A stretch of 46,617 nt of DNA from Magnetococcales bacterium DCbin2 (GTDB lineage Bacteria > Pseudomonadota > Magnetococcia > Magnetococcales > UBA8363). The stretch lies in NCBI GenBank assembly GCA_002753615.1, contig PEAO01000007.1:1-46617 (forward strand). Reading direction: 5' to 3'. Under the pieces are notes generated by a model. The model did no database searches and was not told the origin of the DNA. It saw only the letters and a list, made by a program, of their open reading frames with translations. This document shows positions 1 through 8,291 of the stretch, piece after piece. Every line of letters begins with the position of its first letter. Positions within the stretch are counted from its first letter, which is position 1. The position numbers were made by a program, and so were the translations under genes.

Positions 1-74
1 ACCCCTTTTTTCTTTTAATAATTGATTCTTTCCGAAGCATTTGGATGTGCCAATTTCAAATGCGATTGCCCTGG
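1..74 (-). repeat. Left copy of long dispersed/terminal repeat (inverted relative to right end)
   Basis: The first 74 bases are the reverse complement, with about ten differences and one indel, of 46430-46502 at the other end of the window. Shared blocks include CCAGGGCAATCGCATTTGAA and the purine-rich AAAAGAAAAAAGGGGT. In the right copy the repeat runs on into a G/C stem-loop and a T-rich tail; here that part would lie left of base 1 and is cut off. The sequence inside the two copies is unrelated, so the repeat edge near base 74 is sharp. It contains no transposase or gene. Confidence 0.85.
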
Positions 75-92
75 CAGACTGATTTGGATATC

Positions 93-121
93 TTGAGAAA
101 AATCGGAATCGCATCCATTAT
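93..121 (+). promoter_or_regulatory. Candidate sigma70-type promoter for the first glycan operon
   Basis: TTGAGA at 93-98 (five of six matches to TTGACA) is separated by 17 bases from CATTAT at 116-121 (four of six matches to TATAAT). It lies about 60 bases before the TTG start at 182, in the only non-coding stretch upstream of the ten-gene plus-strand run. This is a consensus match by eye only. Confidence 0.35.
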
Positions 122-181
122 GAAGCGGCAACGCGGGTCATGACGACTTACAGATAGGGAACGCTCCCATCGGAGAGAATC

Positions 182-1702
182 TTGAAAGTTCTTTTGTTTT
201 CGATGCAAAAAGATACCGAGGGACTGGGGCTGAAGTTCATCCATTATGATCTATTGGCCCAGGGACATGATTCCAGCATCCTTTTTCTGCCGCGTTTCCA
301 TCTGGAAAGTGTCGGAAGGCGGCAGGAACTCAAACGTTTCATCGACACCCACGCCCCTGGTCTGGTCGGTGTCAGTCTCATGTCCCAGGAGTACGAGAAG
401 GCCCGTATCCTAACCCGGTTTTTGAAAGAATATGTTCCCTCCCTGCCTGTTATCTGGGGGGGCATTCACCCGACGATCGATCCGACCTCATGTCTGGAGG
501 AGGCCGATTACGTCTGCATCGGTGAAGGGGAACAAACCATGCGGGAGGTATGCGCTCTCCTGGACCGTAACCAACCGATCACCGGAGTTGGCAATCTGTG
601 TTACCTGGAACAAGGGACGTTACGACGCAATCCACTTTATCCCCTGCTCGCTAACCTCGACACGTTGCCAAGCTACGAACATGTGGCGCATAACAGTTTT
701 ATTCTGCATCGGGAGACCATCCAACCCCTGACACCCCAGATCAATCGGCACTATGCCCCCTATCTGGGTCGAACCTATAGTGTCTTGAGTTCCCGTGGCT
801 GTCCATTCGCCTGTAGCTACTGTTGTAATTCGTTGTTCAATCAACTCTATCAGGACAAAAAAATCCGCCGACGTAGCGTGGAACACGTCATTCAAGAATT
901 GGAACGGGCCATCCGCGACTATCCTGAACTCAAAATGATCAATATTCAGGACGACTGCTTTCTAGCCTATAACATCAAACAAGTCCGCCAGTTTTTCGCA
1001 GAGTATAATCGTCGGATCGGCTTACCTTTTATCGTGCATGTCATTCCCACCTATCTGACCGAAGAGAAGATGGTGGTTCTCAAGGAGTCTGGGCTGGCTT
1101 GGATCGTTTTGGGATTGCAAAGTGGCAGTGACCGGGTATTGCGAGATATTTATCAGCGCAAATCCTATCGCCGCCATTTTCTCCAGGCCGCAGCCCTTGT
1201 ACATCACTATCAGGTGGCGGGTATCTACGACGTGATTATGGACAATCCCCTGGAAAACGAGGAGGATACCATCGCCACCATTGAAACCTTCATGGAGACC
1301 CCCAAACCCTTCATGCCGGAAATCTTCTCGTTAAGCCTCTATCCGGGAACAAAGATCCACGATCTGGCCAAATTGGCCGCCAAGACGGACGCCGTGGAGG
1401 ATTATCGCAAAAAAAGTTACCTCGTCTATCGCAAGACCGTCCTGAACCATTTGACCCGTCTGGCCGCCTTTTCCAGTCGGTCCATGGTCGCCCCCTTGCT
1501 GCACCTTTATCGTCAATCACCCAACTCCTGGCAGTTTCGGGCGTTGTTGCTGGCCGCCCGCGCTCTCAACTTTCTCGTGATCGAACCTGTAACCTATTTT
1601 CGCATGATCAAGCTTTCCCAAGGGGGTTCTTTATCGCGGGCACTGCGCACTGTCCCCTTGTACGTCAAGGAAGGTGGGCAGCGTTTCTTGGACCAGTTCT
1701 AA
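182..1702 (+). CDS. B12-binding-domain radical SAM protein
   Basis: A 506-residue protein. Residues ~1-130 form a cobalamin-binding-like Rossmann domain (GLVGVSLMS, then IWGGIHP and GEGEQT, typical of the BchE/HpnR-like class). Residues ~200-400 form a radical SAM barrel with the 4Fe-4S motif Cys207-x3-Cys211-x2-Cys214 (GCPFACSYC). Family members use SAM to start radical methylations or rearrangements on lipids, sugars or antibiotics; the substrate here is unknown. The start is TTG at 182, chosen because GGAGAG (172-177) sits at good spacing. It opens the plus-strand glycan run, and its stop overlaps the first possible start of the next gene by one base. A second protein of this architecture is encoded at 19277-20740 beside another set of sugar genes, so a role in modifying a glycan or its lipid carrier is reasonable inference. 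Confidence 0.85.
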   Translation: MKVLLFSMQKDTEGLGLKFIHYDLLAQGHDSSILFLPRFHLESVGRRQELKRFIDTHAPGLVGVSLMSQEYEKARILTRFLKEYVPSLPVIWGGIHPTIDPTSCLEEADYVCIGEGEQTMREVCALLDRNQPITGVGNLCYLEQGTLRRNPLYPLLANLDTLPSYEHVAHNSFILHRETIQPLTPQINRHYAPYLGRTYSVLSSRGCPFACSYCCNSLFNQLYQDKKIRRRSVEHVIQELERAIRDYPELKMINIQDDCFLAYNIKQVRQFFAEYNRRIGLPFIVHVIPTYLTEEKMVVLKESGLAWIVLGLQSGSDRVLRDIYQRKSYRRHFLQAAALVHHYQVAGIYDVIMDNPLENEEDTIATIETFMETPKPFMPEIFSLSLYPGTKIHDLAKLAAKTDAVEDYRKKSYLVYRKTVLNHLTRLAAFSSRSMVAPLLHLYRQSPNSWQFRALLLAARALNFLVIEPVTYFRMIKLSQGGSLSRALRTVPLYVKEGGQRFLDQF

Positions 1703-1722
1703 TGTCGGGAGGTCAGCCAGTC

Positions 1723-2571
1723 ATGTCGAAAACGCGCGTCGCGGTCGTCATGCCCGGCTTCAACGTCGGCCCCACGGTGGCGCGGGCGTTGCTAGCCCTG
1801 GAGCCTTTCGTGGGGGATGGAATCGACGCGGTGATTTTTATCGACAACAACAGCTTGGACGACACCCGAGCAAGGGTGGGACAGATACAGACCCACAATC
1901 CGGTTCTAGGGCCAGTGCTGACCCGGATCGAAAATGCCCGGAATCACGGCTACGGCGGCAGCATGAAGATTGGACTGGCTTATGTCCTGAAGCAGGATTT
2001 CACCCATTGCCTGTTTCTCCACAGCGATGACCAGGGAGACAACACCCAGATCGCCGCCGATTTTCTGAAAGTTTTGCGCAACGATCCCGAGGTGGGAGTG
2101 ATTCTGGCCAGCCGCTTTCACCCCCAAGCGCAGGTCAGTGAGTACAGTCTGATCCGTCTTGTGGGCAATCGTTTTTTCAACCTCCTGATCCGTTTCGTCA
2201 CAGGGGTACGTCAAAGCGACCCTGGAACCGGCATCACCGGTATGCAAACCCGCCTTGCCAAAGAGGCACCTTATCCCCATTTCAGCAACGGCCTATTTTT
2301 CAACCTGATGCTGAATGTTTTTCTGCTGCAAAAGCGGGAAGTGCGTTGTGTAGAGACCCCGTTGCACTGGGTTGATTCCAGTATTGGTTCCACGGTGGTA
2401 CCCTGGCATCATGTGATCACCATGTTCACCTTGCTATTGGGCTATGGTGTGCGTCGGCTGCGGGGACACCCTGGTTTTGTTGACCCGCACAGCCCCCCCC
2501 GTACCCATTGGCTGGAAGACTATCCCCATGCCATTTTTTCACCTTACCCTAACCATAAAGGCCAAACGTGA
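1723..2571 (+). CDS. Family 2 glycosyltransferase (copy A)
   Basis: About 282 residues with a GT-A fold. N-terminal VVMPGFNV is followed by the nucleotide-binding FIDNNS segment and an acidic HSDDQGD stretch at the usual place of the metal-binding DxD. A conserved C-terminal part contains TPLHWVDSSIGS and a WLEDYPH ending. No multi-pass membrane region is seen, so it probably works at the inner face of the cytoplasmic membrane. It most resembles dolichyl-phosphate-mannose-synthase-like GT2 enzymes. ATG 1723 is preferred over ATG 1702 because GGGAGG (1707-1712) lies ten bases before it. It is a clear paralogue of the gene at 8292-9161, matching along its full length. Acceptor and donor sugar are unknown. 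Confidence 0.85.
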   Translation: MSKTRVAVVMPGFNVGPTVARALLALEPFVGDGIDAVIFIDNNSLDDTRARVGQIQTHNPVLGPVLTRIENARNHGYGGSMKIGLAYVLKQDFTHCLFLHSDDQGDNTQIAADFLKVLRNDPEVGVILASRFHPQAQVSEYSLIRLVGNRFFNLLIRFVTGVRQSDPGTGITGMQTRLAKEAPYPHFSNGLFFNLMLNVFLLQKREVRCVETPLHWVDSSIGSTVVPWHHVITMFTLLLGYGVRRLRGHPGFVDPHSPPRTHWLEDYPHAIFSPYPNHKGQT

Positions 2572-3083
2572 AAGCGTTCATACTCGATGTCGATGGTGTC
2601 ATGACCGATGGGAAATTCTACTATTCCCAGGAAGGAAAAATCATGAAACAGTTTGGCCCCGATGATAACGATGGGCTATCGCTTCTGAAACCATATATTG
2701 AAATATGTTTTGTTACAGGTGACCGTAAAGGATTTGCTATCAGCAAAAAAAGAATTGAAGATGACATGAAATTTCCATTACATTTGGTCAGCACCATTCG
2801 CCGAGTCGAATGGATTGCACAGCATTATCCCCTGGATCAGGTCATTTATATGGGGGATGGTATTTTTGACCACTACGTCATGAAAAAAGTCGCTTATTCC
2901 ATTGCCACAGCCGATGCCGACCCCTTGGCACGCCACTGTGCCAACTATGTTACCCAACGGTCTGGAGGCAACCGGGCTGTCGCAGAGGCGTGCCTGCACG
3001 TTCTGGAACGATTCTTCCAACCCTATAACCCGGATGCGTTGCCTGACGAACAAATCAAACTTTCGGGAGAGTGGGCGGTATGA
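2568..3083 (+). CDS. KdsC-like HAD phosphatase
   Basis: A 171-residue HAD-superfamily protein of the cap-less C0 type, typical in length for 3-deoxy-D-manno-octulosonate-8-phosphate phosphatase (KdsC). Motif I is LDVDGVMTDG, with nucleophile Asp7 and acid/base Asp9. VTGDR follows, and motif IV is MGDGIFD. KdsC-family enzymes remove phosphate from 8-phospho-KDO or from 9-phospho-sialic-acid-like sugars. No KDO or nonulosonate synthase is in the window, so the true substrate may be another sugar phosphate made by neighbours. GTG start at 2568 overlaps the preceding stop by four bases, which suggests translational coupling. Family call is firm; substrate is inference. Confidence 0.8.
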   Translation: MKAFILDVDGVMTDGKFYYSQEGKIMKQFGPDDNDGLSLLKPYIEICFVTGDRKGFAISKKRIEDDMKFPLHLVSTIRRVEWIAQHYPLDQVIYMGDGIFDHYVMKKVAYSIATADADPLARHCANYVTQRSGGNRAVAEACLHVLERFFQPYNPDALPDEQIKLSGEWAV

Positions 3084-4243
3084 TTCGGCGCAAACTGGAG
3101 TCTTTCACTGCCAATCGCCGCTGTACGTTGCTCGGTGTCGGCCCCATGAGCCTCAATTGTGTCAACGCGGCCATCGAGTTAGCCAATGAACATGACTCGC
3201 TGATCATGCTGGTGGCCAGTCGGCGACAGATTGATTCCGCAGACTTCGGCGGCGGTTATGTTAACCATTGGTCAACCGAACAGTTTGCCGAATATGTCAT
3301 CCAGAAAGATAAAAAAGGTCGGGTTGTCATCGCCAGAGACCATGGTGGTCCGTGGCAGAACGACAAAGAAAAACAAGGGCAACTGAGCCTGCGCCAAGCG
3401 ATGAACTCTGCAAAAAAGTCTTTTAAAACCGACATAGAATCGGGTTTTGACATGATCCATATCGATCCCAGCATCGATATCCATGGAACACCAGATGTCG
3501 ATGAAGTTTTACAGCGTATCTTTGAGCTTTATGAATACTGTTGGAGTGTTGCCCAAGAGAATAAACGTAATATTCTTTTTGAAATTGGAACCGAAGAGCA
3601 AAGTGGTGCCACCCATCATATCGACTATTTGGCCTACGTCCTGAAGAAAGTCAAAACATTTTGTGAACAAAACGGATTGCCCAATCCGACGTTCGTCGTC
3701 TCCCAAACAGGTACTCGTGTCATGGAAACCAGAAATGTCGGTTCCTTTGAATCTCCCGTGCGTCTCCCATATGAATTACCCGCAGGCATTCAGGTTCCCA
3801 GAATCGTTGACCTTTGTGATCAGCATGGCGTCTGGCTCAAAGAACATAACACCGATTATCTTTCCGATGAAGCACTCTCCTGGCATCCCAAACTTGGAAT
3901 CCACGCCGCAAATGTCGCCCCTGAATTTGGCGTCGCGGAAACAAAAGCCTTTATTACGTTAATGAACCACAATGGGCACCGCAAGGAACGTGATGATTTT
4001 CTGGATCTTGCCTTTAATTCCAGAAAATGGGAAAAATGGATGATGCCGCAGACCCATGCCGATGATACGATGCGTGCTATTATCGCCGGTCATTATGTTT
4101 TTTCCGATCCGTTGTGTATCGAAATCAAGAACAAGGTCCAATCGAAAATTCCAGATATCGTCATCGATGATTTTCTTAGAAATTCAGTAAAAAACAAGAT
4201 ATTACGCTATATGAAGTTTTTTCACCTGACGAGGTCCCAGTGA
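3080..4243 (+). CDS. GatZ/KbaZ-like class II tagatose-bisphosphate aldolase family protein
   Basis: About 387 residues resembling the so-called non-catalytic subunit of D-tagatose-1,6-bisphosphate aldolase (GatZ/KbaZ/AgaZ). Visible are a DHGGP segment, HIDPSIDI, FEIGTEEQSG and VSQTGTRV, which line up with the conserved strand ends of this TIM-barrel family, plus several His/Glu residues able to bind metal. In enteric bacteria the protein stabilises GatY/KbaY in galactitol or N-acetylgalactosamine breakdown. No GatY/KbaY partner is encoded here, and the gene sits in a biosynthetic glycan run, so it may act alone as an aldolase that makes or splits an unusual sugar phosphate (inference). ATG 3080 overlaps the previous stop as ATGA, with GGGAG just upstream. 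Confidence 0.75.
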   Translation: MIRRKLESFTANRRCTLLGVGPMSLNCVNAAIELANEHDSLIMLVASRRQIDSADFGGGYVNHWSTEQFAEYVIQKDKKGRVVIARDHGGPWQNDKEKQGQLSLRQAMNSAKKSFKTDIESGFDMIHIDPSIDIHGTPDVDEVLQRIFELYEYCWSVAQENKRNILFEIGTEEQSGATHHIDYLAYVLKKVKTFCEQNGLPNPTFVVSQTGTRVMETRNVGSFESPVRLPYELPAGIQVPRIVDLCDQHGVWLKEHNTDYLSDEALSWHPKLGIHAANVAPEFGVAETKAFITLMNHNGHRKERDDFLDLAFNSRKWEKWMMPQTHADDTMRAIIAGHYVFSDPLCIEIKNKVQSKIPDIVIDDFLRNSVKNKILRYMKFFHLTRSQ

Positions 4244-5067
4244 AAAAAAACACCGCGACCATCATCCTGAACCGGAACCTTCCGGCGGTGACCGATGGTC
4301 TTTACGATTCCCTGACGCGCAACAATGGGCATGTGACCGATGTGTTCGTTGTCGAAGCGGGTTCCGACGATGATAAGCTATCCCGGAATTGTTCGTGGCA
4401 CGCCAACTGGGAGCAGGCACGCAAGGAGGGCTTGCGACCGCCTCGTGGATTCAATTTTGGCTTGACCAAACTTTGGGAGGCGGGAAAATTCGCCCAGTAT
4501 GATTATTTTTTCCTTCTGACCAACGATACCGAGTTTGACAACAGCCCCTACCTGGAAATTTTATTGGATGAACTGGAACACCATCCCCGCGTCGGTATTA
4601 TTTCGCCGTGTTCCAAAAATTGGGGTGAGTGGTTTCTGCTCAAAGAACAAACGACGCTCTATTTTTGGTATGTACTCAACACCGCATTGCTTTTGCGAAG
4701 AGAGTTTATTGAATCGGTCATGACCCCAGATCAACCCGATTATCATAATTTCCTCTATGATGGCACCAATTTTAGGGGATACGGGACGGAGTTGGAATTG
4801 GTTGCCAAAGGTTATGCCAATGATTGGGCAACCGCCCTGACGCGCCGGGTATGGTCGGAAGAAAACGAAAGCTATCTCCAGACACAACATCACCTCATCA
4901 ATACCGAGGCCTACCATGACAATCTGCGTATGGCCGTCGAAGAAGGTGAACAGTGGATGCGCCGAAAATATGGTTTCAAAAGCCGATGGAACATGCAACT
5001 CTACTCAAAAAGCTTCTATGATCTTTTTTTCAGATTTTTCCCTGAATACCGAAAATACAGGATATAA
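4240..5067 (+). CDS. Glycosyltransferase, GT2-like
   Basis: A 275-residue protein with GT-A features: an N-terminal ATIILNRNLP strand-loop, VVEAGSDDD, then FFLLTNDTEFDN, where the NDTEFD stretch sits at the DxD position. GIISPCSKN and an aromatic-rich acceptor region follow. No membrane helix is obvious. GTG at 4240 overlaps the stop of the GatZ-like gene as GTGA. It differs from the other two GT2 genes of this run, which suggests at least two different linkages are made. Donor and acceptor are not predictable from sequence. Confidence 0.7.
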   Translation: MKKNTATIILNRNLPAVTDGLYDSLTRNNGHVTDVFVVEAGSDDDKLSRNCSWHANWEQARKEGLRPPRGFNFGLTKLWEAGKFAQYDYFFLLTNDTEFDNSPYLEILLDELEHHPRVGIISPCSKNWGEWFLLKEQTTLYFWYVLNTALLLRREFIESVMTPDQPDYHNFLYDGTNFRGYGTELELVAKGYANDWATALTRRVWSEENESYLQTQHHLINTEAYHDNLRMAVEEGEQWMRRKYGFKSRWNMQLYSKSFYDLFFRFFPEYRKYRI

Positions 5068-5086
5068 GCCATTGTCGATCCATTGC

Positions 5087-5458
5087 ATGAAAACACATCT
5101 TGGGATAATCACGGATATGCCCGTTGTGGAAAAACCCTGGGGCCGTGAGATTCTGATCGTGTGCAACCAACACTACGCCTTCAAACGCATTGAAATGATT
5201 GCGGGAACCCGTTCTTCATTGCAATCCCACGAACGCAAGGTGGAAACCATCCTGATACACTCGGGAAATATCCGGCTGGAGATTGGCAACACCCCGGACA
5301 CGTTGGAGATCAGAGATTATGGTCCCAACGAAGCCTATCATGTCGAACCGGGCATCGTACACCGCGTGACGGTGCTGACCGATTGTACGCTCTTTGAGGT
5401 TTCCACCCCAGAGCTGCAAGATGTCATACGCCATGCCGATGATTACAACAGGATATAG
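5087..5458 (+). CDS. Cupin, mannose-6-phosphate isomerase type II-like
   Basis: About 120 residues forming one double-stranded beta-helix. VEKPWGREIL near the N terminus is the signature of the isomerase half of PMI-GMP enzymes. SLQSHERKVET and EPGIVHRV supply the likely metal-binding His and Glu residues. It may interconvert mannose-6-P and fructose-6-P or another ketose/aldose pair for the nucleotidyltransferase encoded next. The start is uncertain: TTG 5072 (AGGA nine bases upstream), ATG 5087 or ATG 5117 (GGGATAA upstream, and closest to the family's usual start). The gap to the next gene is four bases. Confidence 0.75.
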   Translation: MKTHLGIITDMPVVEKPWGREILIVCNQHYAFKRIEMIAGTRSSLQSHERKVETILIHSGNIRLEIGNTPDTLEIRDYGPNEAYHVEPGIVHRVTVLTDCTLFEVSTPELQDVIRHADDYNRI

Positions 5459-5462
5459 ACAG

Positions 5463-7049
5463 ATGAAGGGATGCATTCTGGCAGCCGGCCAGGGGAGTCG
5501 CATGGGGCCGATGGGCGATGTGACCCACAAGGCGTTGCTGCCTCTGGGCAATCAGGCGATCATTTCCCATATCATCCGTGCTTTGGGACCACATTTGTCC
5601 TATGTTGTCGCGGTCTCCCCCGAACGTGGTGATGCCATTCGCGATTATCTTGCCCTGGCACACCCCGACCTTGATGTGGCATTCGTCACCGTAAAGCACC
5701 ACGCGGGTCCAGGTTCGGGGCCTGGTCAATCGCTGTACGAATGCCGCCATCTGCTGCAAGAACCATTCTACTTTGTTGCCTGCGACACCATTGTGACGCA
5801 ACCGCTTCCCGATTGCGATGAAAATTGGCTTGGCATCAAGGCAGTCGCCGACCCCGCACGGTTCTGTACCGTCGTATTGGACCATCAACAACAAGTCACT
5901 GCCGTAGAAAACGGTGGCATCCGCTCCAATCAAGCGTTTATCGGGTTGGCATTCGTTAAGGATTACATCCCATTTTGGGAAGCCCTGGCCCACGATGCCT
6001 CGCTACACAAAGGGGAAAAACAGGTCAACCAGGGGTTGGCCGGATTGATTCCCCACCGATTGCGGGGAATACCCATGGCATGGTTGGATACAGGCACCGA
6101 AGAAAGCTATCGGCAGGCGTTGGAAAAGTTTGAGAAAAATCTTACTTTTTATGGAAAAACCACCGACATCACTTATCGGTTTGATGATAAGATCATTAAA
6201 TATTTCAAGCCCGATGGCGTAGCCAGGAGACGATTTGAACGGGGTAAAAATCAACCGGGAGTCTTTGTGGAAACGTTGGAAGCACGTGGTTGTTTCTTCA
6301 GCACCCGATTTATCCAAAACGCCCGCTTATTTTCCGCTGCGCTAAACCACAGTGCCACGTTACGTTTTCTTCAATGGGTTCAGGAAAACCTGTGGCAACG
6401 GAGGGAACCGGAAGCAGGCGATTTTTCGGAAGCCTGTACTCTTTTTTACGCCGACAAAACCATCGCCCGATTGGTCGCCTATGACAAACGCTTTCCAGAA
6501 CACGAAAGCAACGCCAACATGATCATCAATGGTCGTTCCTGTCAGCCGGCAAGAAAGTTGATGGCACGACTCCTCCCCGCTTTTTACACCACAGGGATTG
6601 CGTCGGGCTACCACGGGGATCTTCATGGTGACAACATCCTCATCGATGCGCAGGGAGACTATCGACTCATTGACTGGCGTGATGGCTTTGGCCCGTTGAC
6701 CCATGTTGGTGATCTCTATTATGACCTCGCCAAATTTCTCCATACGCTGGAGTTGAGCGTCGAAGTCATGGACACCGGGAACTATGCGTTAACCCATCAC
6801 ACTGGGGAAGTTCACTTAGAACACCGGATTTCCTGGAGTCAACTGGACGCCTTGATGGGATTCGATGAATTTGTCCAACGCAACGGATACAATCCACGTC
6901 GCATCCGCATCATCGATGCCTTGATTTTTTTAAACATGGCACCGCTCTACGACGATACGATGGCGGTGTATCTCTATCATTTGGGACGTTATCTTCTACA
7001 GGGAATGGCCGATCAGGATCATGGACAACAGTTTTTCCAATCAACATAA
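5463..7049 (+). CDS. Bifunctional sugar nucleotidyltransferase-kinase fusion
   Basis: A 528-residue fusion. Residues 1 to ~235 are a GT-A-fold nucleotidyltransferase starting with CILAAGQGSRMG, the NTP-binding loop, with THKALLPL downstream. Residues ~245-528 are an aminoglycoside-phosphotransferase/choline-kinase-like domain with the catalytic loop HGDLHGDN near residue 384 and the metal-binding IDWRD about twenty residues on. Such a pair would phosphorylate a sugar or amino alcohol and then activate it as an NDP derivative, as LicA/LicC or AmgK/MurU do as separate proteins. ATG 5463 is chosen because the nucleotide-binding loop must be N-terminal and AGGAT lies eight bases upstream. The last 29 bases overlap the methyltransferase gene. 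Confidence 0.82.
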   Translation: MKGCILAAGQGSRMGPMGDVTHKALLPLGNQAIISHIIRALGPHLSYVVAVSPERGDAIRDYLALAHPDLDVAFVTVKHHAGPGSGPGQSLYECRHLLQEPFYFVACDTIVTQPLPDCDENWLGIKAVADPARFCTVVLDHQQQVTAVENGGIRSNQAFIGLAFVKDYIPFWEALAHDASLHKGEKQVNQGLAGLIPHRLRGIPMAWLDTGTEESYRQALEKFEKNLTFYGKTTDITYRFDDKIIKYFKPDGVARRRFERGKNQPGVFVETLEARGCFFSTRFIQNARLFSAALNHSATLRFLQWVQENLWQRREPEAGDFSEACTLFYADKTIARLVAYDKRFPEHESNANMIINGRSCQPARKLMARLLPAFYTTGIASGYHGDLHGDNILIDAQGDYRLIDWRDGFGPLTHVGDLYYDLAKFLHTLELSVEVMDTGNYALTHHTGEVHLEHRISWSQLDALMGFDEFVQRNGYNPRRIRIIDALIFLNMAPLYDDTMAVYLYHLGRYLLQGMADQDHGQQFFQST

Positions 7050-7935
7050 AAACACCAAGCAGACCGCTTACTGGGACGATCTGGTCAACGGTACAACGGG
7101 CCGGTACAAAGAAGCGTGGATCAAAAAGCTTGTGGATGAACACCTGGAACTTTCCGGTGGCGCACTCCTGGATGTCGGATGCGGTTCTTGTGCGTTCATC
7201 CTGGCTTTTCGTGATCAAATCCGTGCCACCTCGGCGACGTTCCTGGATTATGATGAAACCATCGTCGATCAAATGCGGCGAAAAATTCAAGGCGATGGCG
7301 TTTATTTTCAGGTGGCAGATATCCTTTCGTCACAGGTAAACGGACGATTTGACCTGGTTTTTTTCCTGGACATGCTGCATGAGGTCTATTCTTTTCATGG
7401 ACGGCCTCAAAAAAACATGGAAAGTCCGGTGGATCATCTTCTTGGCGTGCAGGCGGTCAAAAAAGCGATTGCCCACATTTCCCCATCGATCAATCCGGGA
7501 GGGGGGATTGTCATTACCGATAATGTGCTGTGCGAAGAGGATGTGACCATTGAAGTCGCGGTACTTCACGCCGAAATCAAAGAGACCCTGATCCATTTTT
7601 TTAAAGACTATCCCTCCCGCCGCATGAAGCATGAATGGCTGGAGAATCAATATTTGCAAATCAATTCCCGTGACTTTTGCATTCTGTTGACCCAATACAA
7701 CAAGATCAAACATCACGATACCGCCCGCTGGGCAACCGAACGGATGGAGATTCATCAATACATGACCTTGAGCGAATATCGCACCTTGTTTGCAGATTTG
7801 GGATATGTGCTGCACTATGAAGTCGGAACGCCTAAATCGGCCTACGAAGAGTGGTGCAATGATTTCAAGGTGATCAAGGGGCTTGAACGGATTCCGCAAA
7901 AACGGATTACGCTGCTGGCTGTCAAACAAGCCTGA
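7021..7935 (+). CDS. Class I SAM-dependent methyltransferase
   Basis: A 304-residue protein with SAM-binding motif I LLDVGCGSCAF at residues ~49-59, an acidic residue after the second strand (FLDYDE), and FDLVFFLDMLHEV for motifs II/III. The C-terminal half (~170-300) is not recognised and may bind the substrate. It probably methylates a sugar or lipid intermediate in the cytoplasm. It overlaps the upstream fusion gene by 29 bases and ends 17 bases before the next likely start, so it is part of the same transcript. The start ATG has AGGA rather close (two bases), so initiation may depend on coupling. Confidence 0.8.
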   Translation: MDNSFSNQHKNTKQTAYWDDLVNGTTGRYKEAWIKKLVDEHLELSGGALLDVGCGSCAFILAFRDQIRATSATFLDYDETIVDQMRRKIQGDGVYFQVADILSSQVNGRFDLVFFLDMLHEVYSFHGRPQKNMESPVDHLLGVQAVKKAIAHISPSINPGGGIVITDNVLCEEDVTIEVAVLHAEIKETLIHFFKDYPSRRMKHEWLENQYLQINSRDFCILLTQYNKIKHHDTARWATERMEIHQYMTLSEYRTLFADLGYVLHYEVGTPKSAYEEWCNDFKVIKGLERIPQKRITLLAVKQA

Positions 7936-7952
7936 TGGGGGGTAATCAATTT

Positions 7953-8285
7953 ATGGATACTGCCGCTTTGGCACGACGCTACTTCACTGCTTTTGAACGC
8001 AAGGATATGGCATCCCTGGTGGAACTGTTCCATCCTGATGTGGTTCTGACCGACTGGGAAAATCATCTATGCGGTCGTGATGCGGTGTTGGCACACAATC
8101 AAAAGGTGTTTCAATCTCTCCAAGATATCCGGGTTAACCTGCTGCACTTACATGAAGCCGGGGCGACAGTCATCGGGGAGATGGAGATTATTCTCAACGG
8201 AGGGGCCATCCAACTCAAGGTCGTCGATGTGATCACCTTTGACGAAAGGGGTGCCATACTTTCCATCCGGGCATACCAAGGATAA
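7953..8285 (+). CDS. SnoaL/NTF2-like small protein
   Basis: About 110 residues with the NTF2-like cone-fold pattern: an N-terminal helix (LARRYFTAFERKDMASLVELFHP), then VVLTDWENHLCGRDAV and a set of beta strands ending in SIRAYQG. Family members are small isomerases, cyclases, dehydratases or binding subunits. Here it may act on the glycan precursor (inference from context). ATG 7953 is selected because GGGGGG (7937-7942) lies ten bases upstream. The frame stays open back to the previous stop, but the earlier ATG at 7935 has no ribosome-binding site. Confidence 0.7.
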   Translation: MDTAALARRYFTAFERKDMASLVELFHPDVVLTDWENHLCGRDAVLAHNQKVFQSLQDIRVNLLHLHEAGATVIGEMEIILNGGAIQLKVVDVITFDERGAILSIRAYQG

Positions 8286-8291
8286 ACACTC

